Below are positions 6,242 through 12,003 of a DNA stretch of 12,003 nucleotides, piece by piece. Every line of letters starts with the position of its first letter. The stretch's first letter is position 1. A program made the translations under genes and the position numbers. Location: assembly GCA_038240665.1 (NCBI GenBank), contig JBBRGN010000148.1:1-12003 (forward strand), in the 5' to 3' direction. The notes below the pieces were generated by a model. It did no database searches. It was not told where the DNA came from and saw nothing but the letters and a program-made list of their open reading frames with translations. This DNA comes from Haliscomenobacter sp038240665. GTDB taxonomy: Bacteria; Bacteroidota; Bacteroidia; Chitinophagales; Saprospiraceae.

Positions 6242-6756
6242 TAAAAACCGATTCTTTTTTCTGATTGTTTGAAACCTTCCTTCAAAGCAGCCATGCGTAT
6301 GGCGGTTACTGCTGCTTCCACGCCTTTGTTGCCATGTTTGCCGCCTGCACGATCCAGCGCTTGTTGTTCGTCGTTGGGGGTAAGTACGCCAAAAATGCAG
6401 GGTACACTGGTGGCAATACTGAGATTGGTAAGTCCCAATGCTACGGCTTGGTTGATGTATTCATTGTGGTTGGTTTCCCCTTTGATCACACAGCCGATAC
6501 AAATAACGGCATCCAGCTTTTTTTGCCCCAGCAATAAGCGCGCTCCAGCGGTGAGTTCAAATGAGCCCGGAACCTGTAGTATTTGGAGGTTGTCTTCTTT
6601 CGCACCATGCTTGATTAAGGCATCCACGCAGCCTTGGTAGAGGGCATGGGTGATGTGGGCGTTCCAATCGGCTACCACGATACCAAACCGATAATTGGCA
6701 GCATCGGGGATGGATTGCTCGTCGTATTCAGAAAGATTTTTGAGGGCAGAGGCCAT
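6241..6756 (-). CDS. ribH: 6,7-dimethyl-8-ribityllumazine synthase
   Basis: RibH condenses 5-amino-6-ribitylaminouracil with 3,4-dihydroxy-2-butanone 4-phosphate to make lumazine, the penultimate step to riboflavin, in the cytoplasm; the protein usually forms a pentamer or 60-mer shell. The 171 residues contain the substrate-binding ADWN (about 29-32), VPGSFELTAGARLLL (62-76), GCVIKGETNHNEYI (88-101), with the catalytic histidine at H97, and FGVLTPNDEQQALDRAGG (122-139), with the phosphate-binding R136. Length is slightly above the usual 150-160 because of an N-terminal extension of about 20 residues. It starts 84 bp after the TPR gene, with a terminator-like hairpin in that gap, and its stop overlaps the next start by one base (TAATG). 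Confidence 0.96.
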   Translation of the reverse strand: MASALKNLSEYDEQSIPDAANYRFGIVVADWNAHITHALYQGCVDALIKHGAKEDNLQILQVPGSFELTAGARLLLGQKKLDAVICIGCVIKGETNHNEYINQAVALGLTNLSIATSVPCIFGVLTPNDEQQALDRAGGKHGNKGVEAAVTAIRMAALKEGFKQSEKRIGF

Positions 6757-6782
6757 ATTTTATCTAGTTAATGGTGAACAAA

Positions 6783-6816
6783 AAAGGGTAAAACGCTTCC
6801 ACGCTTTACCCTTTTC
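6783..6816 (-). terminator. Terminator-like hairpin between the TPR gene and ribH
   Basis: Arms of 14 bases at 6783-6796 and 6803-6816 pair with one mismatch around a 6-base loop (core GGGTAAA/TTTACCC). On the minus strand the stem runs into six T (complement of 6786-6781), so it looks like an intrinsic terminator for the TPR gene. It ends only about 25 bases before the ribH ATG at 6756, which leaves little room for a separate ribH promoter downstream of it. Confidence 0.72.
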
Positions 6817-6840
6817 CCAACAATCTTTGCAAGTGAAAAG

Positions 6841-7551
6841 TTACTTGCCTTCGAGATAGATCAGGTATTTTTCCGCTTCTTGCCCTTCGGTCGAAGTGGC
6901 GTACTTATCTTTGATTTTTTGGAAATTATCCCGCGCAGTGGCGTTATCTCCTCTTTTTTGCGACAAAAGCGCTACTTTCTTGAGGTAGTAAGGCGTCAAG
7001 AAATCATTATTCCCAGCTGACGCTGCAGACTTGTAATAGCTCAATGCTTTGTCAAAATTTTTCAATTCTGCGTAGCAATCGCCTAGCGCGCCATTTTTCA
7101 TGATGGGCATTAGATCGCCTTTAGCGCTGAAGTCTTTCAAATAATCGATGGCTACTTCAAATTTACCCAAATTCAGGTAACTGATGCCTGCATAATAGCA
7201 CGACAAATTGGCTGCCGGCGTACCGCTATAATTGTCGATGATGTCCAAAAAACCGCTAAAACCACCACCTGGGTTGGTCAAAGCCATAGCGAATGAATCG
7301 CGTTCAAATTGTTTTTGCGCCTGAGCCATTTGCTCTATCGCCTCAACTTGCTTGGTACCTACATACCAACGCCAAGCAATAATGCCCCCAATCAGCAACA
7401 CAATGGCAGCAGCTCCAATAAGGATGAAGTTCTGATACCGCTCATAAAAACTTTGTGCCCGATCGCGGATGTCCACGATGTCAACCAATACTTCTTCTTC
7501 ATTTACTACTGCGGACGTTGCCGGACGACGTACTTGTTTCCCTTTTGCCAT
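6841..7551 (-). CDS. TPR-repeat inner-membrane protein (YfgM-like)
   Basis: A 236-residue protein with a short basic cytoplasmic N-terminus (MAKGKQVRRP), an acidic stretch, one membrane helix at about 42-62 (FILIGAAAIVLLIGGIIAW), then a long periplasmic part with tetratricopeptide-type helix pairs. Visible repeats include AGISYLNLGKFEVAIDYLK (121-139), GALGDCYAELKNFDKALSYY (154-173) and a C-terminal pair near 187-232 (KVALLSQKRGDNATARDNF). This layout matches the YfgM-like family, associated with membrane-protein and envelope folding in E. coli. In Bacteroidota a similar TPR gene often lies beside ribH. A specific role cannot be given. It is flanked by a terminator on each side, so it may be a single-gene unit. 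Confidence 0.87.
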   Translation of the reverse strand: MAKGKQVRRPATSAVVNEEEVLVDIVDIRDRAQSFYERYQNFILIGAAAIVLLIGGIIAWRWYVGTKQVEAIEQMAQAQKQFERDSFAMALTNPGGGFSGFLDIIDNYSGTPAANLSCYYAGISYLNLGKFEVAIDYLKDFSAKGDLMPIMKNGALGDCYAELKNFDKALSYYKSAASAGNNDFLTPYYLKKVALLSQKRGDNATARDNFQKIKDKYATSTEGQEAEKYLIYLEGK

Positions 7552-7628
7552 AACACTTTATCAATTGTGATTTTCGGGCATCCCCCACAATTGTTAATGT
7601 GGTTGACGCACCTTCTGTTTAGAAGACG

Positions 7629-7636
7629 CAAAAATA
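7629..7636 (-). promoter_or_regulatory. Candidate -7 element for the TPR gene
   Basis: TATTTTTG on the minus strand matches TAnnTTTG exactly, giving a start near 7622 and a leader of about 70 bases. No TTG lies at the expected -33 distance, so it is a weak candidate. Confidence 0.28.
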
Positions 7637-7667
7637 ACCAAACTTTTGTTTCCCCCTCGTTTTTAGT

Positions 7668-7705
7668 AAAAAAAATGCGGCAGGTAACCCAAATGGCCCT
7701 GCCGC
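7668..7705 (-). terminator. Rho-independent terminator of pdhA
   Basis: GCGGCAGG (7677-7684) pairs perfectly with CCTGCCGC (7698-7705) around a 13-base loop. On the minus strand the stem is followed by A and then eight T (complement of 7675-7668). It lies 27 bases after the pdhA stop and is a strong GC-rich intrinsic terminator. Confidence 0.87.
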
Positions 7706-7731
7706 AAACGTGTTTTAGGCATTCCCTAGTA

Positions 7732-8769
7732 TTAGTCCCGGATAAATGGGTAATCCGGCTCAACATAGTTATCGGTAAATAACTCGGAAGGATCAGGAAA
7801 AGTAGAGGCTTCGGCAAAAGCAACTGCTGCTTCTACTTCGGCTTTCACGGAATCCTTGATGGCTTGAATTTCTTCCTCGGTAGCAATTTTATTGTCAAGA
7901 ATCTTGTCTTCAGTTACTTTCAAAGGATCGCGATCTTGGTAAGATTGAACTTCCTCCTTGGTGCGGTATTTCGCCGGGTCGGATACCGAGTGTCCTTTGT
8001 AGCGGTACGTCCGGATTTCCAAGTAATAAGGTCCTTTGCCAGCGCGGATGTGTGCAGCTGCGCGGGTGATGGCTTCGTGCACTGCTTCTGGACTCATGCC
8101 ATCTACCGTTTCACTAGGCATTTCATAGGAAAGTCCTAACTTAGAAAGGTCGTGCACGTTACTGGTCCGCTCTACCGAGGTTCCCATGGCGTATCCATTG
8201 TTTTCACAGATGTACAACACGGGGAGTTTCCAAGTCATGGCCATGTTAAACGATTCGTGAAGAGCTCCCTGACGTGATGCACCATCGCCAAACATAGTTA
8301 CACAGAGGTTATCTGTCCCTTTGTATTTTTCAGCAAAAGCAATACCCGTTCCGATTGGAATTTGAGCGCCTACAATACCGTTGCCGCCAAAATATTTGTG
8401 TTCCAAAGAGAAAAAGTGCATAGACCCGCCTTTCCCTTTGACGATACCGTCTTTTTTACCGTACAACTCGGCCATGGCTTTGTTCATGGTAATCCCGCGA
8501 CCAATGGCCGTTCCGTGCTGGCGGTAAGCCGTCACCATACCATCTTCCCGGCGAAGCACTGATTCGATCCCTGCTGCTACTGCCTCTTGACCAATGTAAA
8601 CGTGGCAAAATCCGCGGATTTTTTGCTGCCCATACATCATGAGCGCCCGTTCTTCAAACCGACGGATACGGAGCATTAAAGTGTACCATTGCAGGTATTG
8701 CTCCTTGCTGTAGCCAATTTGGGGGTTGCGCCCTTTAGAGGTTTTCTTCTTTTCAACAACTGTATCCAT
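7732..8769 (-). CDS. pdhA: Pyruvate dehydrogenase E1 component, alpha subunit
   Basis: Thiamine-diphosphate-dependent subunit of the pyruvate dehydrogenase complex; with E1-beta it decarboxylates pyruvate and passes the acetyl group to E2 lipoyl domains. The 345 residues begin with a short basic tail, then RIRRFEERALMMYGQQKIRG (34-53), GQEAVAAG (60-67), AYRQHGTAIGRG (81-92), KGKGGSMHFF (111-120), and the TPP-binding motif from GDGASRQGALHESFNMA (161-177) to CENNGYAMGT (188-197). The loop YRYKGHSVSDP (255-265), with its conserved His, is also present. Spacing fits the alpha subunit of the heterotetrameric E1. No E1-beta, E2 or E3 gene lies next to it. It is transcribed alone, ending at the strong hairpin at 7677-7705, and diverges from recF. 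Confidence 0.95.
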   Translation of the reverse strand: MDTVVEKKKTSKGRNPQIGYSKEQYLQWYTLMLRIRRFEERALMMYGQQKIRGFCHVYIGQEAVAAGIESVLRREDGMVTAYRQHGTAIGRGITMNKAMAELYGKKDGIVKGKGGSMHFFSLEHKYFGGNGIVGAQIPIGTGIAFAEKYKGTDNLCVTMFGDGASRQGALHESFNMAMTWKLPVLYICENNGYAMGTSVERTSNVHDLSKLGLSYEMPSETVDGMSPEAVHEAITRAAAHIRAGKGPYYLEIRTYRYKGHSVSDPAKYRTKEEVQSYQDRDPLKVTEDKILDNKIATEEEIQAIKDSVKAEVEAAVAFAEASTFPDPSELFTDNYVEPDYPFIRD

Positions 8770-9123
8770 AGTTGTATTACATGTTTACCGCGAAAATTCG
8801 CTGTTTGATTAACATTCGTTTGAGCTAAAGATAAAGTAAATCTAATTGATAGGGTTAGGTAGGTAAGTTTTTTTTCAAAGTTCAATGGATCCAGTTACCG
8901 AATGCAATGTTTGTCAAGGGGTTTGATTAGGATCATTTTTTTTGAAAAAAAACCAACGTAGGGTTGAAGGACAAGAATAGCACTGATGTGATGGTAACGA
9001 TTGCTAAATGTACGCATTATTTTTATTTTAAAAAAAAATGCCGCCTTTATTCTAGTGATGTTTAAATCAAGCCGCTGTTTATCCCATTTGTAGGAAGTTT
9101 TACAAAAAAGTTATCTTTGACCC
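8770..9123. other. 354-bp divergent intergenic region between pdhA and recF
   Basis: A/T-rich DNA that carries the promoters of both divergent genes. The recF promoter elements are at 9087-9119. For pdhA only weak candidates are visible on the minus strand, such as TATCTTTA (8833-8826), without a -33 partner. The region also holds three homopolymer runs (T at 8869-8876, T then A around 8936-8952, A around 9030-9038), which may bend the DNA, and an AGGGTTAGGTAGGTA sequence at 8851-8865 that resembles one before the second tRNA. I find no convincing small gene or structured RNA here. Confidence 0.6.
9087..9119 (+). promoter_or_regulatory. Predicted recF promoter
   Basis: TTTG (9087-9090) and TATCTTTG (9112-9119) match the -33 and -7 consensus of the Bacteroidota housekeeping sigma factor exactly, with a 21-base spacer. 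The -7 element centre is about 8 bases before the ATG at 9124, so transcription would start at or within a few bases of the start codon. Confidence 0.65.
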
Positions 9124-10233
9124 ATGCTATATTTGGATCAACTCAAACTGACCAACTTCAAAAATTACGCAGCGCAATCGCTGCACTTTTCGCCTCAATT
9201 GAATTGTTTGGTGGGCAGCAATGGCATGGGCAAAACCAATGTATTGGACAGCATCTATTATCTGTGCATGACCAAAAGCAATTTTTCGCAACTCGATCAT
9301 GCGCTTCCCTTACACGGAACTGATTTTTTTCGGCTGGAAGGATTGTTTTATCGGCTAGAAAAAAAGGAGAAGATTGTTGCCAAAATCGTTTTGCGCCAGC
9401 AAAAAGTTATCGAACACAACGACAGTCCTTACCAACGTCTTTCCGAGCACATTGGCGTACTCCCGGTTGTCTTTATCGGCCCGGATGATGTCGCGCTCAT
9501 CAAAGAAGGCAGCGAAGAACGCCGCCGCTTTATCGACAACACACTTTCTCAGTTCGACCCGCAATATCTTCAAGCACTCATCACCTATAATAAGGTACTA
9601 CAACAACGCAATGCTTTGCTCAAAAAATGGGATGGCGACAGCAGTTTAGCGGATCTGGCGTTGCTTTCCATCTACGACCAACAGTTGCAAGCGCCTTCTG
9701 ATTATATTTTTGAACAACGGAATTTGTTTTTTACCAGTTTTGTACACATTTTTCAAGAAGTTTACCAACAATTATCGGGTCAAGCGGAACAAGTTGATCT
9801 GATTTATCATTCCCATTTACTGTTTTCCCCTTTGGATCAATTGCTGAAAAAAAACATCGGCAAGGACATCGCACTGAAACGCACCAGCGGTGGAATCCAC
9901 CGCGACGACCTGATTTTTAGCATTGATGGGGATCATCCGCTCAAGCGTTTTGGTTCGCAGGGTCAATTGAAGTCCTTTTTACTTGCTTTAAAACTGGCCC
10001 AGTACAATGTATTGTTTCAAAAAAAAGGCTTAGCCCCCATCTTGTTGCTCGATGATCTGTTTGATAAATTGGATGAACACCGCATCACCCAGCTCATTCA
10101 ATTGCTCACAACTGGCGCTTACGGACAAATTTTCATCACCGATACCCACGAAACCCGCTTGGAACAAATCATCTTGCAATTTGGAGTAGGGTACCGCAAA
10201 TTCATCGTCAATAAAGGCGTCATAAACACTTAA
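9124..10233 (+). CDS. recF: DNA replication and repair protein RecF
   Basis: RecF is an SMC-like ATPase that, with RecO and RecR, loads RecA at single-strand gaps. The 369-residue protein has the Walker A motif GSNGMGKTN (31-39), the family region GPDDVALIKEGSEERRRFIDNTLSQFDP (119-146, in part), YNKVLQQRNALLK (155-167), TSGGIHRDDL (254-263), the ABC signature SQGQLKSFLLALKLAQ (278-293) and Walker B LLLDDLFDKLD (307-317), followed by the D-loop ITDTHE (338-343). The start MLYLDQLKLTNFKNY aligns with the usual RecF N-terminus, so the ATG at 9124 is right. The length is typical. The stop (10231-10233) is 3 bp before the next start. No dnaA or dnaN lies nearby, as is common in this phylum. Confidence 0.97.
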   Translation: MLYLDQLKLTNFKNYAAQSLHFSPQLNCLVGSNGMGKTNVLDSIYYLCMTKSNFSQLDHALPLHGTDFFRLEGLFYRLEKKEKIVAKIVLRQQKVIEHNDSPYQRLSEHIGVLPVVFIGPDDVALIKEGSEERRRFIDNTLSQFDPQYLQALITYNKVLQQRNALLKKWDGDSSLADLALLSIYDQQLQAPSDYIFEQRNLFFTSFVHIFQEVYQQLSGQAEQVDLIYHSHLLFSPLDQLLKKNIGKDIALKRTSGGIHRDDLIFSIDGDHPLKRFGSQGQLKSFLLALKLAQYNVLFQKKGLAPILLLDDLFDKLDEHRITQLIQLLTTGAYGQIFITDTHETRLEQIILQFGVGYRKFIVNKGVINT

Positions 10234-10236
10234 GCC

Positions 10237-11496
10237 ATGACCAAAACTGCTACTAAAAGCTTGTTTTTTCTGTTTTTTTTATTACCCTTTTTTGCAATAG
10301 GGCAAAAAAGCAAACCCAAAACCTTAGATCCAGCGCCCAAACCCAGCGTTTATTTTCCAGAACGCAACCATTGGGAACATCACTTGCCCGCATCGGTAGG
10401 TTTTGATACAGTAAAATTGCAACAAGCCATTCGTTACGCCATTGCTCAAGAAACGAGCAATCCAAGGAGTATGGAGCAATCCCATTACCAAAGTTTTGGG
10501 AAAGAGCCATTTGGCGAAGCTGTTGGGCCTTTCAAAGACCGAGGAGCGCCAAGTGGCCTTGTCATTTACAAAGGCTACATCATCGCTGAATGGGGAGAAC
10601 CCAATCGCGTGGACATGACACACAGCGTAACGAAAAGCATTTTGTCTACCGTAGTCGGACTGGCAGTAGATCGCGGTATGATTCGCAGCGTTCAAGACAC
10701 GGTGTATCCCTACGTGGCACCAATTCAGTTGTGGGAACCCGGTCAACGCTTTGACAAAGCTGATCTATTTGGACAACAACGATTGCTGGATCTTTTTGCC
10801 ACGCCTCACAATCGAACCATCACTTGGGATCAGCTGTTGCGCCAAACCAGCGCTTGGGAGGGTACACTTTGGGGGAAACCCGATTGGGCAGATCGCCCCA
10901 GTACTAATGCCAACGAATGGTTGAGCGCGCCCCGACCAAAACCCGGTACCGTATATGAATACAACGACGTACGGGTCAATGCCCTAGCCTTGGCTACATT
11001 GAATATATGGCGCAGGCCCCTGCCACAAATAGCCAGAGAGTACATTATGGATCCCATTGGCGCATCTTCTACCTGGCGGTGGTTTGGGTACGACAATTCA
11101 TATGTGGTACTGGATGGCCAAATCATGCAATCGGTAAGCGGCGGCGGCCATTGGGGCGGAGGTTTGATGATCAATGCTTATGACATGGCGCGTTTTGCCT
11201 ATCTGATCCTAAACAAAGGAAAATGGGCCGACAAGCAGGTGATTTCCGAAAATTGGATTCAAATGGCCTCTACTCCAACTCCAGTTAAAACGGATTATGG
11301 GTTTATGAACTATTTTTTGAATACTGACAAAAAGTTCCTCCCCAATGCTCCTGCTTCAGCGATTGCACACATCGGCAACGGCGTCAATACGATGGTGATG
11401 CTGCCAGAACAGGACTTAATCATCGTAACCCGATGGATAAAAAACAACGAAGCCATTGATGGATTGGTAAAACTGATCTTGGAATCGAAAAAATAG
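10237..11496 (+). CDS. Secreted serine hydrolase, beta-lactamase/esterase (class C-like) family
   Basis: A 419-residue protein with a signal peptide (SLFFLFFLLPFFAIG, cleavage probably near residue 22-23), so it acts outside the cytoplasm. The penicillin-binding-type fold is shown by the catalytic SxxK motif S130-V-T-K133 (HSVTKSIL), the second motif YEYNDVRVN (Y242-N243-D244 region), GGGHWGGGLMINAYDMARFAYL (302-323, in part) and HIGNG (378-382) in place of the KTG box. TWDQLLRQTSAWEG (196-209) is also typical. Members include esterases, amide hydrolases of the 6-aminohexanoate-dimer type and D-aminopeptidase-like enzymes, so the substrate is open. The HxG third motif argues against a true beta-lactamase. 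It starts 3 bp after recF (TAAGCCATG) and is probably translated from the same mRNA. Confidence 0.92.
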   Translation: MTKTATKSLFFLFFLLPFFAIGQKSKPKTLDPAPKPSVYFPERNHWEHHLPASVGFDTVKLQQAIRYAIAQETSNPRSMEQSHYQSFGKEPFGEAVGPFKDRGAPSGLVIYKGYIIAEWGEPNRVDMTHSVTKSILSTVVGLAVDRGMIRSVQDTVYPYVAPIQLWEPGQRFDKADLFGQQRLLDLFATPHNRTITWDQLLRQTSAWEGTLWGKPDWADRPSTNANEWLSAPRPKPGTVYEYNDVRVNALALATLNIWRRPLPQIAREYIMDPIGASSTWRWFGYDNSYVVLDGQIMQSVSGGGHWGGGLMINAYDMARFAYLILNKGKWADKQVISENWIQMASTPTPVKTDYGFMNYFLNTDKKFLPNAPASAIAHIGNGVNTMVMLPEQDLIIVTRWIKNNEAIDGLVKLILESKK

Positions 11497-11541
11497 AAGA
11501 TCTTTGATTCCCCACTAATTTAGTAACTGTATCAATCTAAA

Positions 11542-12003
11542 ATGAAAATAACCACTAGCAACTTGCCAAACGAAGGCTACCAATTCCAATCAGAGCTGTA
11601 TCATCCAGAATTGGCGCAATTCATTAGAAACGAAACCCAGCATCAAGAATTCCTATTAAAAGCTTTCCGGTTTTTCAATGGGATTCTTTTGATGGCCATG
11701 GCCGGGTATCTTGGTTTCAAGGTTGCTTCCGATTGGGTACATATCGGGAAATACTTTCTGAACTTAGCAAATGGCATCGTTTTGGTTTTTTTATTGGTTA
11801 TTCCTCACGAACTGCTCCACGGACTGGCATACAAATGGGTGGGTGCACCCAAGGTCAGTTATGGCGCAGATTGGAAAAAGCTATTGTTTTTTGCCGTAGC
11901 AGATGGTTTTGTCGCCAATTACCGCGAATTTCGTTTGGTGGCGTTGACTCCGTTTGTTGTGATTTCAATTGGTTTTCTCATTGCATTGCCGCTTGCGCCA
12001 AAT
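11542..12003 (+). CDS. DUF3267-type putative zinc metalloprotease (cut by window end)
   Basis: An open frame starts at ATG 11542 (MKITTSNLPNEGYQF) and runs to the last base, giving 154 residues without a stop; the 3' end is outside the window. Hydrophobic segments lie at about 45-61, 72-88 and 131-152. Between the second and third is PHELLHGLAYKW, whose HExxH zinc motif (H89, E90, H93) sits at the end of a membrane helix, as in the DUF3267 (putative zincin peptidase) membrane family. The third metal ligand would lie beyond the window or is not evident. The substrate is unknown; a site-2-protease-like role is only a guess. It is on the same strand as the serine hydrolase, 45 bp after it, without a terminator. 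Confidence 0.8.
   Translation, partial: MKITTSNLPNEGYQFQSELYHPELAQFIRNETQHQEFLLKAFRFFNGILLMAMAGYLGFKVASDWVHIGKYFLNLANGIVLVFLLVIPHELLHGLAYKWVGAPKVSYGADWKKLLFFAVADGFVANYREFRLVALTPFVVISIGFLIALPLAPN

Noticed and set aside
6265..6640. Two plus-strand frames of 90 and 123 residues opposite ribH
   Set aside because: They are shadows of a well-conserved ribH coding strand, with no family motif or promoter of their own.
7309..7823. Plus- and minus-strand frames covering the TPR-pdhA gap
   Set aside because: They run through a strong terminator and the TPR upstream region and have no conserved motif; the gap is regulatory DNA.
8826..8833. TATCTTTA on the minus strand as the pdhA promoter
   Set aside because: It differs from TAnnTTTG at the last base and no TTG or TTTG lies at the expected distance, so I did not list it as a separate promoter.

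Overview
The window looks like ordinary chromosomal DNA from a member of the Bacteroidota, possibly a Saprospiria-type bacterium (an inference, not proven). The evidence is a LytS-type histidine kinase paired with a LytTR regulator, a TPR membrane protein next to ribH, several promoter-like TTTG-N21-TAnnTTTG sites (the -33/-7 consensus of this phylum), and a lack of obvious Shine-Dalgarno sites. I see no insertion sequence, phage gene, CRISPR array or integration site.

Layout. Positions 1-708 (+) hold the 3' third of a polyphosphate kinase (ppk1), entering from the left edge. Two tRNA-Gly genes follow on the same strand (GCC at 808-883, CCC at 950-1025). A terminator lies between them, and a perfect 20-bp-stem hairpin closes the block. 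From 1092 to 8769 every gene is on the minus strand. In order of coordinate they are: a secreted YncE-like beta-propeller protein; a LytTR response regulator and, 39 bp upstream of it, its multi-spanning histidine kinase; a membrane-anchored SOUL haem-binding-type protein; a metallo-beta-lactamase-fold hydrolase overlapping ribH (lumazine synthase) by one base; a TPR membrane protein; and pdhA (pyruvate dehydrogenase E1 alpha). A 354-bp divergent intergenic region separates pdhA from the plus-strand group: recF, a serine hydrolase starting 3 bp after recF, and a truncated DUF3267-type putative zinc metalloprotease that runs off the right edge.

How they work together. The kinase and regulator form one two-component system; its signal is unknown, and the SOUL gene upstream is a possible partner. 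ribH makes the riboflavin precursor lumazine, and the overlapping hydrolase is probably translated from the same mRNA. pdhA feeds acetyl-CoA production but has no E1-beta or E2 gene beside it. recF belongs to DNA repair and replication-gap processing. No new multi-gene system is evident. The more notable points are regulatory: a consensus promoter placed so close to recF that its mRNA should be nearly leaderless, a terminator-like hairpin just ahead of ribH, and a tRNA terminator that copies the anticodon-arm sequence of the tRNA before it.
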